Shown: piece after piece, positions 50,798-60,550 of the stretch
Numbering within the stretch: position 1 is the stretch's first letter
Layout of the letters: each line of letters starts with the position of its first letter
Assembly (NCBI RefSeq): GCF_000024545.1
Contig: NC_013947.1
Span: 1,612,001-1,676,000 of the forward strand
Direction of reading: 5' to 3'
From: Stackebrandtia nassauensis DSM 44728
Lineage (GTDB): Bacteria > Actinomycetota > Actinomycetes > Mycobacteriales > Micromonosporaceae
DNA length: 64,000 bases
Notes under the pieces: model-generated
What the model saw: the letters and a program-made list of their open reading frames with translations, nothing else
Database searches by the model: none
Told to the model about the DNA's origin: nothing
Position numbers and translations under genes: made by a program

Positions 50798-51319
50798 ATG
50801 AGCAACCCGGACGGCGGAGTCATTGACCCTGATGCCCCGATGGATGAGACGGATATGGCGAACTTGACCGCGGTACGTGAAATGTACGACCAGATTGACC
50901 CGATGCCAGTGGGGCTGGTCGACCGGCTGAGATTCGCCGTCGCCTTGGAGCACATGGACGCAGAGGTCGCGAGATTGGTTGAACAGGACGCGTTGGCCGG
51001 GGTGCGTGCGTCGGTGGGGCTGGCCGAGGAGGCTCGCACGATCATTTTCGAGTCCAAGACGGTGACCGTCATGGTTAGCGTTACCCCCGCGGGGGACGAT
51101 GTCGTGCGGGTGGACGGGTGGCTCACACCCGAGGGACCATATAATGTGGAGGTTCGTACTCCGGACACCCAGTTTCGTACCGATGCTGATGTCACCGGCA
51201 GGTTCGTGGTCGCCGAGCTGCCCCGGGGGGTCTTTCGCATGGTCATCCGGCCTACGCCTGAGCAACTGGAAAAGGGTGCGTCACCCGTGGTGATCACGCC
51301 GTCGGTTGTTTTGGACTGA
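50798..51319 (+). CDS. Small protein with helical N-terminus and carboxypeptidase-regulatory-like beta domain
   Basis: A 173-residue protein without signal peptide or membrane helix. The N-terminal half has acidic DETDMANLTAVREMYDQIDP and the helix VGLVDRLRFAVALEHMDAEV. The C-terminal half (about residues 80-165) looks like a beta-sandwich of the carboxypeptidase-regulatory type: VRVDGWLTPEGPYNVEV, then TDADVTGRFVVAELPRGVFRM. It starts 15 bp after the sigma gene and ends 13 bp before the CHAT start. It may bind the sigma factor or be the protease substrate; no function is established. Confidence 0.7.
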   Translation: MSNPDGGVIDPDAPMDETDMANLTAVREMYDQIDPMPVGLVDRLRFAVALEHMDAEVARLVEQDALAGVRASVGLAEEARTIIFESKTVTVMVSVTPAGDDVVRVDGWLTPEGPYNVEVRTPDTQFRTDADVTGRFVVAELPRGVFRMVIRPTPEQLEKGASPVVITPSVVLD

Positions 51320-51332
51320 ACCACCCTGGCGC

Positions 51333-53906
51333 ATGGTGGTATGCGTATACCAGAATGTGCGGGTGTCCAACCCCGAGTCCGAGACGATAGCCGAAGCCTG
51401 GCGGCTGCAACGCGAAGGCATTGACACACTCAATGCTGGTCGACCCGCGGATGGTGCGGCAATCCTGCGTCGTGGGCTCGAGTTGGTGGGTTGGGCGGAG
51501 GGGCGGAGGTTCACCGCCGCTGATGCCATGCGACATGTGGCAGCTCGGTTGCTCGGTTGTATCGCACTTGCCGAGGCTGAACTTGGTCGAGGACCTCATG
51601 GGCTTGAGCTGCTAGACACAGCCGACACGTTGGTGTCGGGGGAAGACCGGGGGATACTGGTCTTTCAGCGAGGTGTGATCTTGCGTCATTGCGGCAGAAC
51701 CATCGACGCGTTGCGCACCTTTGATGATGCCGAGTTGTTGCTGGTGCGGAACGGTCAGGATGGTTACTTGACCCGGTTGCTTCTGAACCGTGGCTCCGCG
51801 AACAACGACCTTGGGCGGTACCGCCAGGCTCGGGAAGATCTACGGCGATGTGAAGCGCTTGCCTCCCAACACGACTTGCAGGATTGGTTGGCCAAGTCAT
51901 TTCACGCACGTGGAATCGCGGAAGACGGGCTTGGTGATATTCCCTCGGCCCTGGCCTCATATTCGCAAGCCGAACAGTTGTACCTCTCGACAGCCCCGGA
52001 TTTGATTCCGCAACTGGCCCTAACCCGCGCGGCTACGCTTCGGGACGCGGGCCTGAGGCGAGATGCCGCTCTGTATCTCGACACGGCGATTAGAGAACTT
52101 GAACAGCGTCAGCGAGACGTGGAACTGTTGCGTAGCGAGGTGATGCGTGCCAAGCTCGCCGTTGAGATGGGGGACCTGGAACTCGCGGTCAGTCTCGCCT
52201 CTAGGGCGCGACAGCGAGCTGAAGCCCAGCAGTCAGCGGCGTTCGGCGCTTGGGCCGAGTTCACACTGTGTCACGCGGAATACCTGGGCGGCCGGACCTC
52301 GCTCGCGTTCGCCGCTGAAACGCTCGAGGTCGCTCATCGACTTCGGGCAGTAAGCCGATTCCACTTCGCGGAGCTAGCGGAGTTGCTGGCCGCTCGTGTG
52401 TTCACCGTGAACGGGATGTTCGACCGTGCGGCTGAGATCGTCGGCGAACGGCCCCGTAGGTCAGGATATGAACTGCTGACCGCCAACGCGACCCGCTACC
52501 TGGCTCGCGCTGAACTTGCCGTGGCGATCGGTGACCGTCCCACCGCGCTGAGGCACCTGCGTACCGGGCTCGCGGGGCTGCACAGACATCGTGAGAGTTT
52601 CGGCAGTCTGGAGCTCCAGGCCGGAGTCTCCTCAATCGGTACCCAACTGGCCGAACTGGGTCTTGGGTTGGCCTTGGAATCGAAACGTTCGTCCACTGTG
52701 TTTGAATGGGCCGAGCGGTCGCGGGGCCAGGCGTTCCGCTTGCCTTCAGTGCGGCCTGCGGACGATCCCGGGGTCGCGGACATGCTCGCCAAGGTGCGAG
52801 ATCTACGCGCGTTCATAAGCCGGGCCAAGCAAGAAGGCGTCTCCGCGGAAACCGAGAAGTCCGAATGTGACGCGCTGGAAGCGGAACTGCGGCAACGCGA
52901 CTGGCAGACGACTGGCCCCGGTAAGAGTGCTCCGGAAGTCAAGCCCCGTCAGATACACCAAGCGCTCGCCGAGACCGATCGGGCATTGGTCAGCTTCATC
53001 CATCACGACGGTCGGCTGCACGCTCTCACCATGGTCAGCGGTCGCAACAGACTGCACGACCTCGGCTCCATGACCGACATCGAGGAGAGCTTGCGACGCT
53101 TGATGGCTGACCTGAACGCCATCACCGGTCGCCGTCTCCCGGTCCCGATGGCCACCGCCGTTCGTTCCTCGATAGCGCGACAGTCCGAAGCCCTCGATTC
53201 CCGGTTGCTGGCGCCATTCCGGCGACGGCTGGGCGACCGGGAACTTGTCATCATCCCCACCCAGCGGCTGTATGACATGCCCTGGGGCCTGCTGCCGAGC
53301 TTGCGTTCCCATCCAGTCACAGTCTCACCCTCGGCGGCCGTTTGGCTCGCGGCTTTGAAGCACAGCCCCGACAATCACGGCCAGCCGCTGCTGGCATCCG
53401 GCCCGGATCTGTCACTCGCTGAGGCCGAACTCGACACGATCTCCGAGCACTACTACGACCCGATCCTGTTGCGCGACACTGAAGCCACCCCCACAGCGAT
53501 CCTGTCCAAGCTCGACGGTGCCCCCATCGCGCACCTCGCCGCCCACGGCCACCACGAACCCGACAACGTCCTCTTCTCCAGCCTGGATCTGTCAGGTGGT
53601 CCACTCATGGCCTACGACATCGCACGCTTGCGTACCCCGCCCGCCCACGTCACCCTCTCCGCCTGCGACGTCGGACAGTCCAAAGTCTCCGTCGGCGACG
53701 AAACCCTCGGCTTCACCGCAGCGCTCCTGTACGCGGGCACCCGCACCGTGGTCTCCAGCGTCGCCAAGGTCGAACACGAAGCCGCCGCCGACATCATGAC
53801 CGCCTACCACGCTCACCTCGTCGAAGGCCTTCCCCCAGCCCACGCTCTCGCGGAAGCCTCCCAGCTCCACCCCTTCAGCCCCTTTGTCTGCTATGGCGCC
53901 TCCTGA
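51333..53906 (+). CDS. TPR-CHAT caspase-like protease
   Basis: About 857 residues. The first ~460 are helical TPR-like repeats (AWRLQREGIDTLNAGRPADG, LLNRGSANNDLGRYRQAREDL, ARGIAEDGLGDIPSALASYSQ), a protein-protein interaction platform. The C-terminal third is a CHAT domain of the caspase/separase clan: catalytic His738 in HLAAHGHHEP and Cys778 in VTLSACDVGQS, followed by GDETLGFTAALLYAGTRTVV. Both catalytic residues are intact. The start is uncertain: ATG 51333 is used, and GTG 51363 (SNPESE) is equally possible. It is last in the operon with subtilase, sigma and beta-domain genes. Confidence 0.88.
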   Translation: MVVCVYQNVRVSNPESETIAEAWRLQREGIDTLNAGRPADGAAILRRGLELVGWAEGRRFTAADAMRHVAARLLGCIALAEAELGRGPHGLELLDTADTLVSGEDRGILVFQRGVILRHCGRTIDALRTFDDAELLLVRNGQDGYLTRLLLNRGSANNDLGRYRQAREDLRRCEALASQHDLQDWLAKSFHARGIAEDGLGDIPSALASYSQAEQLYLSTAPDLIPQLALTRAATLRDAGLRRDAALYLDTAIRELEQRQRDVELLRSEVMRAKLAVEMGDLELAVSLASRARQRAEAQQSAAFGAWAEFTLCHAEYLGGRTSLAFAAETLEVAHRLRAVSRFHFAELAELLAARVFTVNGMFDRAAEIVGERPRRSGYELLTANATRYLARAELAVAIGDRPTALRHLRTGLAGLHRHRESFGSLELQAGVSSIGTQLAELGLGLALESKRSSTVFEWAERSRGQAFRLPSVRPADDPGVADMLAKVRDLRAFISRAKQEGVSAETEKSECDALEAELRQRDWQTTGPGKSAPEVKPRQIHQALAETDRALVSFIHHDGRLHALTMVSGRNRLHDLGSMTDIEESLRRLMADLNAITGRRLPVPMATAVRSSIARQSEALDSRLLAPFRRRLGDRELVIIPTQRLYDMPWGLLPSLRSHPVTVSPSAAVWLAALKHSPDNHGQPLLASGPDLSLAEAELDTISEHYYDPILLRDTEATPTAILSKLDGAPIAHLAAHGHHEPDNVLFSSLDLSGGPLMAYDIARLRTPPAHVTLSACDVGQSKVSVGDETLGFTAALLYAGTRTVVSSVAKVEHEAAADIMTAYHAHLVEGLPPAHALAEASQLHPFSPFVCYGAS

Positions 53907-53993
53907 TTTCGGCCCCGTCCGAAAGGTTCCGACAACCGACCACACCCGCGTTACCGTTGATCCTCGATCGCCAACCACGGAGGGTGCCGCACG

Positions 53994-54698
53994 ATGACCA
54001 CCCCCACCAAGCGCTGGCTGGCTCTCGCCACCGCCTGCTTCGCCCTGACCCTGCTCGGCTGGGCGGTCTCCTCCGCCGAATGGTCCGCCCACAATGCCCC
54101 GATCCCGAGGCTCAAAGTCGACGACGACGAAAGCGGCGACTCCGTCAGCCTGCCCACCGGCATGTCGCAGTCCCCGGGCGGGGATCGGGTGTGGTTGCCC
54201 AAGATGCCGACCTGGCTCGTCGACGTGCTCGTCGCCGTAATGTACCTGCTCATCGCCGCCGTGGTCCTCGCCGTCGTCGTCCACTTCGTCCGCCGCTTCC
54301 TCACCACTCGGCCCTCCGGCTGGGATCGGGTCGAGGACCGGGCCGCCTCCCAACCCGACGCCGGGGAGCTGCGGGACGCGTTGCGCGCCGGTCTGTCCGA
54401 TATCGACGCCGGTGGTGACCCCCGTAAGGCCGTCATCGCGTGCTGGCTGCGACTGGAGCGTGCCGCCGCCGATGTCGGGGTGGCCCGGCTGGAGTCCGAG
54501 ACACCGTCGGATCTGGTGGGACGGGTCCTGTCGGCCAGCCGGGTCGACGACGGTGCGTTGAGTGCGCTCGTCGCGGCTTACCACCGGGCTCGGTATGCGC
54601 CGCATGACGTCGACGCCCGGGAACGCGAAGCCGCCCGCGAGGCTTTGTCGCGTGTGGATGCTCAGTTGGCGGCCGCGACGGTGGCGGAGTCGGCATGA
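53994..54698 (+). CDS. DUF4129 membrane protein
   Basis: A 234-residue protein with an N-terminal helix (LALATACFALTLLGWAV), an extracytoplasmic loop of about 55 residues, a second helix (LVDVLVAVMYLLIAAVVLAVVVHFV), and a cytoplasmic DUF4129 domain: DPRKAVIACWLRLERAAADVGVAR, ESETPSDLVGRVL, and HRARYAPHDVDAREREAA. DUF4129 proteins occur with MoxR ATPases and DUF58 proteins, as here. It opens the five-gene cluster and overlaps the next gene by 4 bases. Confidence 0.85.
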   Translation: MTTPTKRWLALATACFALTLLGWAVSSAEWSAHNAPIPRLKVDDDESGDSVSLPTGMSQSPGGDRVWLPKMPTWLVDVLVAVMYLLIAAVVLAVVVHFVRRFLTTRPSGWDRVEDRAASQPDAGELRDALRAGLSDIDAGGDPRKAVIACWLRLERAAADVGVARLESETPSDLVGRVLSASRVDDGALSALVAAYHRARYAPHDVDAREREAAREALSRVDAQLAAATVAESA

Positions 54699-55207
54699 GC
54701 GCGGTGACCCGGTTCAAACCCACACCCATGCAGCTGGTGGCGCTGGCTTTCGGGCCGGTCGCGTTGGCGCTGGGCGTTTACGGGGTGTTCCGGCTGGTCG
54801 GGGTGGCGGTGGCGATCTGGCAGCTGTGGTTGCTGTTCTTCGCGATCTTCGCCGCGTTCGTGGTCACCGCGTCGCTGCGCGGTGGGGATGATCGCCTGCC
54901 TCGCTCCAGAGTGGTGAAGCCGCAGGTCGCCGATCGCAGGCCGTTCGCGGCGGCGGTTCGCTGGGAGGACCGGTTGGGGTGGAGTGACACCGACGCCGAG
55001 CGGTTCAACAACACGGTGAGGAAGCGCATCGTTCCCGTTGTGGCCGAGCGGTTGTGGCTCGCGCATCGGGTGGACTTCCACGCCGATCCCGACCGAGCGC
55101 GGGCGTTGTTGCCCGAGCAGCTGTTCGGGTTGGTGACGGCGCCGGTGTCGGCTCCGCTGACTGAGTCCGAAATGGATGTCATTGTCAGCCAGATCGAGGC
55201 AATCTAG
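54695..55207 (+). CDS. Small membrane protein of the MoxR cluster
   Basis: A 170-residue protein with two close N-terminal helices (LVALAFGPVALALGVYGVFRLV and VAIWQLWLLFFAIFAAFVVTA) and a ~115-residue cytoplasmic part containing WEDRLGWSDTDAERFNNTVR and ERLWLAHRVDF. No known domain could be named. Its stop is 17 bp before moxR and its start overlaps the DUF4129 gene, so it belongs to the same complex. Function unknown. Confidence 0.75.
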   Translation: MSAVTRFKPTPMQLVALAFGPVALALGVYGVFRLVGVAVAIWQLWLLFFAIFAAFVVTASLRGGDDRLPRSRVVKPQVADRRPFAAAVRWEDRLGWSDTDAERFNNTVRKRIVPVVAERLWLAHRVDFHADPDRARALLPEQLFGLVTAPVSAPLTESEMDVIVSQIEAI

Positions 55208-55224
55208 TTGTGAGGATCGTGTGA

Positions 55225-56249
<1,025 letters not shown>

Positions 56250-56250
<1 letters not shown>

Positions 56251-57539
56251 TGGCCGCCCGGCAGTGGCGACCCACCGGCGCGCTGCGCCGGTCGGTGACG
56301 ATCGTGGCCGTCGCGTTGCTGGCGGCGGTGGGAATGGGCCGGGTCGACCTGGTCGTCCTGGCGACACCGCTGGCCCTGGGGGTGCTGGCCAGCATCTGGG
56401 TGCGTCCCCGGGTCGCGCCGAGCGCCGAGATCGTCGTGGCCGAGGACCGGGTGCCCGAGACCGACGAGTTCAACGCCTGGGTGCGGGTGGCCAACCCCGA
56501 CCCGGTGCCGACGGTCAGCGTCGTGGCCACCCGGGAACCGGCCTGGCTGCGACTGCGGCACGGCGTGGGCTTCTACGTCCGCGCCGTGGCGGCGAACGGC
56601 GAGGCCACGGTGTCGCTGCGGGGCGTGGCCCGGCGCTGGGGCAGGCACGAGATCGGGCCCGCCCTGGTGCGGTCCTACGCGTGCGACGGCCTGCTGCGCA
56701 CCGCCGACCTGATGCTCCCGGCCCGGGGAATCCGGGTCTACCCCACCGCCGACGTGTTCGACTCCCGGCAGGAGCTGCCCCGCGCGGCCGGGATGACCGG
56801 CATCCACCGCACCCGCCGTCACGGCGACGGGGGAGAACTGGCCGAGGTGCGGCCGTTCCAGCCCGGCGACCGGCTGCGCCGCATCGACTGGCGGGTCAGC
56901 CTGCGCCGCCGCGAACCCTACGTCAACTCGACACTGTCCGAACGCGACGCCGAGGTGGTGATCGTGATCGACGTGCTTCATGAGGCCGGAAACCCCGGCG
57001 AGACAAGCATTCTGGACGTCACGGTGCGCGCCGCGGCGGCCATCGCCGAGCACTACACCCGACAGGGCGACCGGGTGTCGGTCGTCGAGTTCGGCTCCGG
57101 ACTGCGGCGGCTGCGACCCGGCACTGGCAGACGGCAGTTCCGCGCCGTCCTGGAGTGGCTGACCGACACCCGCGTGACCCTGGGGCCGTACGCGGGCGCG
57201 GAGCGGCTGGCGTCCGGCGGCTACCTGCCGTTCGGTTCGGTCGTGATCATGCTGACCCCGCTCATCGACGAACAGTCCACCGAACTGCTGGCCCGGCTGA
57301 CCCGCTCCGGCCGCACACTGGTGACAGTGGACACACTGCCCGACGCGCTGCGGCCGCCGCACCGCAGCCCCTGGTCGGGCATCGCGGCCCGGCTGTGGCG
57401 CCAGGAACGCCGCAACACCGTCGACCGGCTGCGCGAACTGGGCGTCCCGGTGGAGCGGTGGCGCGGGCCCGGCAGCCTCGACCTGATGCTCGGCGACATC
57501 GCCAGGCTCGGCCGCGCCCCCAAGGTGACGCGGCGATGA
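56250..57539 (+). CDS. DUF58 domain protein (MoxR partner)
   Basis: A 429-residue protein with two N-terminal hydrophobic segments (VTIVAVALLAAVGMG, VLATPLALGVLASIW), a beta-rich region, and the DUF58 core: LAEVRPFQPGDRLRRIDWRVSLRR, the central signature. It is followed by a vWA-like fold, with VVIVIDVLHEAG as the metal-ion-dependent strand. It ends with GDIARLGRAPKVTRR. The ATG overlaps moxR's stop. It is thought to be the structural partner of the MoxR ATPase at the membrane. Confidence 0.9.
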
Positions 57540-58108
57540 GCGAATACCGCACCGTCCTCGGCGAACGCGTCGCCCTGGCCAGGGCCCGGGTCCGGGGCTG
57601 GCTGCGCCGGGTCACCGCCCTGGGCCTGACACTGCGGGCGACGATCCTGGTCTCGGGCGTGGCCGCGATCCTGGCCTCGGCGCCGGATCCCCGGCTCGGA
57701 CTGAGCCTGGCCGTCGTGCTGCCCGTGGTCGCCATGGCCCGGCCGTTCGGCGCCTGGGTGTGGGCGGTGGAACTGGCGGCGGTGTTCGGCTGGATCGTCG
57801 GCAACCTCACCGTCGACGACCCGTCGCTGGTGCTCGCCTTCGGCATCGGCGCGGCCGTCTACGTGCACCACGCCGCGGCCACCCTCGCCACCGTGACCCG
57901 CGTCGACGCCGCCGTCGAGGCGGCCGTGGTGCGCGGCTGGGCGCTGCGCCAGGCGGTGGTGCTGGCGGCCGCCGCGATCGCCGCCGCCATGACCATCATC
58001 CTGTCCGGGCAACCGATGCCGGTGCCGCCGCAGGCGCTGGTCGTGATCGGTGTCCTTGGAGCGCTTGGCATTCCCGTGGCCGTGGTGGCCTCCCTAAGCA
58101 GACGCTGA
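57536..58108 (+). CDS. Membrane protein ending the MoxR cluster
   Basis: A 190-residue integral membrane protein with about five or six helices (LRATILVSGVAAILASA, LGLSLAVVLPVVAMA, WAVELAAVFGWIVGNL, VVLAAAAIAAAMTIIL and a last VVIGVLGALGIPVAVVA). The N-terminus (VLGERVALARARVRGWLRRV) is basic. No known family motif was found. The start overlaps the DUF58 stop by 4 bases, so it is part of the same translation unit. Function unknown. Confidence 0.78.
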   Translation: MSEYRTVLGERVALARARVRGWLRRVTALGLTLRATILVSGVAAILASAPDPRLGLSLAVVLPVVAMARPFGAWVWAVELAAVFGWIVGNLTVDDPSLVLAFGIGAAVYVHHAAATLATVTRVDAAVEAAVVRGWALRQAVVLAAAAIAAAMTIILSGQPMPVPPQALVVIGVLGALGIPVAVVASLSRR

Positions 58109-58171
58109 GACACCCTGAGACGATCCTGACAATCAAGACACACGGACTCCTCCGCGAGAGAGGATGAAGAT

Positions 58172-59512
58172 GTGAAACGGATATTGATAGTCGGAGCAGG
58201 TCACGTCGGGTTCTATGTGGCCGATCGTCTCTCGCACAAGCTCCGCGGCGACATACGCCGCGGGGACGTCGAGGTCATGGTCGTCGACCCGCAACAGCAC
58301 ATGACCTATCAGCCCTTCCTGCCCGAAGCAGCCGCCGGACACATCTCGCCCCGCCACGGCGTCATCCCGCTGCGGCGCGCCCTCAAGCGCTGCCGCATCG
58401 TCGCCGGGGCCGTAACCCGCATCACCCACGCCGACAAGACCGTCACGGTCCAGCCCATCGTCGGCCCACCCCGCGACATCACCTACGACCACATCGTGGT
58501 GGCCCCCGGCTCGGTGTCGCGCACGCTGCCCATCCCCGGTCTGGCCGAGTGCGCCGTCGGCTTCAAGACCATGGGTGAGGCCATCTTCCTGCGCAACCAC
58601 GTCCTGCAGCGGCTCGACGTCGCCGCGGCCACCACCGACGAGGAGGTGCGCCGCAAGGCACTGTCGTTCGTCTTCATCGGCGGCGGCTTCGCCGGGGTGG
58701 AGGCCATGGCCGAACTGGAGGACATGTGCCGCGACGTCATCGAGGACTACGAGGAACTGTCACCCGACCAGCTGCGCTGGACCCTGGTGGAGGCGTCGCA
58801 GAAGATCCTGCCCGAGGTCGGGCCCGAGATGGGCGTCTACGCCGTCGAACGGCTCATCAAACGCGGCCTCGACATCCGACTCAACACGCTCCTGAAGTCC
58901 TGCGTGGACGGACACATCGTCCTGTCCGACGGTGAGGAGTTCGACGCCGACACGATCGTGTGGACCGCGGGCGTCAAACCGCACCCGATGCTCACCGCGA
59001 CCGACCTGCCGCTGGGCCCCAAGGGCCACCTGCTGTGCGACCCCACCCTGCGGGTCCACGACGACAACGGCATTCTGCAAGGCGCCTGGGGCGCGGGCGA
59101 CTCCGCCCAGGTCCCGGACCTGTCGGGCTTCACCGAGTACTGCGCGCCCAACGCGCAGCACGCGGTGCGGCAGGCCGCGACGCTGGCCGACAACATCCGC
59201 GCCGAGCTCTACGGCCGCGAACCCAAGCAGTACAAGCACAAGTACGTCGGCTCGGTCGCCAGCCTCGGGCTCCACAAGGGTGTGGCCCACGTGTACGGCA
59301 TCAAGGGCAAGGGCCTGTTCGCCTGGTTCATGCACCGCTCGTACCACCTGCTGCGGGTCCCCGGCCTGGGCCGCAAGACCCGGGTGGTGGCCGACTGGAC
59401 GCTGGCGCTGTTCACCAAACGCGAGACCGTCCAGCTCGGCGAACTTCACGACCCGCGCAAACCCTTCGAGGAGATCGCCTCCGGCAAGAGCCTCGACGGC
59501 GACGTCGGCTAG
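58172..59512 (+). CDS. NADH:quinone oxidoreductase type II-like FAD protein
   Basis: A 446-residue two-dinucleotide-binding flavoprotein of the NDH-2 family. The FAD motif is ILIVGAGHVGFYVADRL, the NADH motif FVFIGGGFAGVEAMAELE, and the third FAD segment is GAWGAGDSAQVPD. HDDNGILQGAWGAGDS fits the family. The C-terminal part (LFAWFMHRSYHLLRVPGLGRKTR) has an amphipathic stretch for membrane attachment. It would pass electrons from NADH to menaquinone without pumping protons. Monocistronic; a terminator follows. Confidence 0.88.
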   Translation: MKRILIVGAGHVGFYVADRLSHKLRGDIRRGDVEVMVVDPQQHMTYQPFLPEAAAGHISPRHGVIPLRRALKRCRIVAGAVTRITHADKTVTVQPIVGPPRDITYDHIVVAPGSVSRTLPIPGLAECAVGFKTMGEAIFLRNHVLQRLDVAAATTDEEVRRKALSFVFIGGGFAGVEAMAELEDMCRDVIEDYEELSPDQLRWTLVEASQKILPEVGPEMGVYAVERLIKRGLDIRLNTLLKSCVDGHIVLSDGEEFDADTIVWTAGVKPHPMLTATDLPLGPKGHLLCDPTLRVHDDNGILQGAWGAGDSAQVPDLSGFTEYCAPNAQHAVRQAATLADNIRAELYGREPKQYKHKYVGSVASLGLHKGVAHVYGIKGKGLFAWFMHRSYHLLRVPGLGRKTRVVADWTLALFTKRETVQLGELHDPRKPFEEIASGKSLDGDVG

Positions 59513-59528
59513 CCCGCCGTCTCCCGCC

Positions 59529-59561
59529 GGCCGTCCGCGACAACGAAGTCGCCGGACGGCC
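59529..59561. terminator. Hairpin between converging ndh-like gene and nucS
   Basis: Arms GGCCGTCCG (59529-59537) and CGGACGGCC (59553-59561) pair perfectly, with an inner CGAC/GTCG extension around a short loop. It lies in the 57-bp gap and can serve both genes. Confidence 0.78.
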
Positions 59562-59569
59562 CGAGGCCG

Positions 59570-60235
59570 CTAGAACAGCGTCGGCTGCGAGTCGTCCACG
59601 GTGCCGCGCAGGGTGTCGTAGTCCACCGTCACGCACCGGATGCCGCGATCCTCGGCCAGCACCCGCGCCTGCGGCTTGATCACCTGAGCGCAGAACACCC
59701 CCTGCACGGGAGCCAACAACGGATCCCGGTTCAGCAGCTCCAGATACCTGGTCAACTGCTCCACACCGTCGATCTCGCCGCGCCGCTTGATCTCCACGGC
59801 CACACTGACGCCCTCGGAATCCCGGCACATCAGATCGACCGGCCCGATCGCGGTCGGGAACTCCCGCCGCACCAGCGAATACCCCTCGCCGATCGGCGTC
59901 GGGTCGGCGGCCAGCAGCTCCTGCAGGTGCGCCTCCACCCCGTCCTTCTGCAAGCCCGGGTCCACACCCAGCTCGTGGGTCGTGTCGTGCAGGATCTCCT
60001 CGATCGTGATCCGCAGCGTGTCACCGGACTTGTTGTTCGTCACCGTCCACAAGCCATCCTCCTCTTTGAGCGAGCACGGCGGTGTCATCCAGTTCAGGGG
60101 CTTGTACGAACCCCCGTCGGCGTGTACGAGGATGCTGCCGTCCGCCTTGAGCATCAGCAGCCGGGGAGCCATGGGCAGGTGTGCGGACAGCCGTCCGGTG
60201 TAGTCCACCGAACAGCGCGCGATGACGAGACGCAT
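59570..60235 (-). CDS. nucS: Endonuclease NucS (EndoMS), non-canonical mismatch repair
   Basis: A 221-residue nuclease that cuts DNA at mismatches in actinobacteria lacking MutS/MutL. The N-terminal half ([20 protein letters not shown], then [12 protein letters not shown]) forms the DNA-binding/dimer part. The C-terminal PD-(D/E)xK nuclease has GPVDLMCRD, the [10 protein letters not shown] catalytic segment, and [12 protein letters not shown]. The protein ends SQPTLF, resembling a beta-clamp-binding tail. ATG 60235 begins the known family start; a longer upstream start adds unrelated residues. Confidence 0.95.
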   Translation of the reverse strand: MRLVIARCSVDYTGRLSAHLPMAPRLLMLKADGSILVHADGGSYKPLNWMTPPCSLKEEDGLWTVTNNKSGDTLRITIEEILHDTTHELGVDPGLQKDGVEAHLQELLAADPTPIGEGYSLVRREFPTAIGPVDLMCRDSEGVSVAVEIKRRGEIDGVEQLTRYLELLNRDPLLAPVQGVFCAQVIKPQARVLAEDRGIRCVTVDYDTLRGTVDDSQPTLF

Positions 60236-60550
60236 GCGCGACAGCGTAGCCAGCGCCAAACCCAGCCCGAGCATCCCCCTTGCCTGGTGGGTTCACGGGT
60301 GGTTGCAGCTGGATTCACTGCTGATTGAGCGGCAAGGGTATGGACGCTAGTGACTTCTACCATTAGTTTGCGTCGAATGTTAGAGCTGAAAGTCTCAATC
60401 TCGTTGTGAGTTAACCACGTCAACATTCAGTTAAAAGGGCAATCGATCTATGCCCATATATTTATTATATTTGCTTTTATGTATGCCGCGCAGACGCCGT
60501 AAAGCGACGATAGTGCGGCACCAGATCTGAAATCGAGGGGCTGGTGGGCG
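60236..60550. other. 315-bp AT-rich region before the DUF1156 gene
   Basis: The GC content drops here from the nucS side to the defence-like genes. It holds the nucS promoter and, near 60430-60480, an AT-rich stretch with GGGCA-N9-TGCCC (60437-60455), a possible operator or promoter of the DUF1156 operon. No gene or repeat element was seen. Confidence 0.5.
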
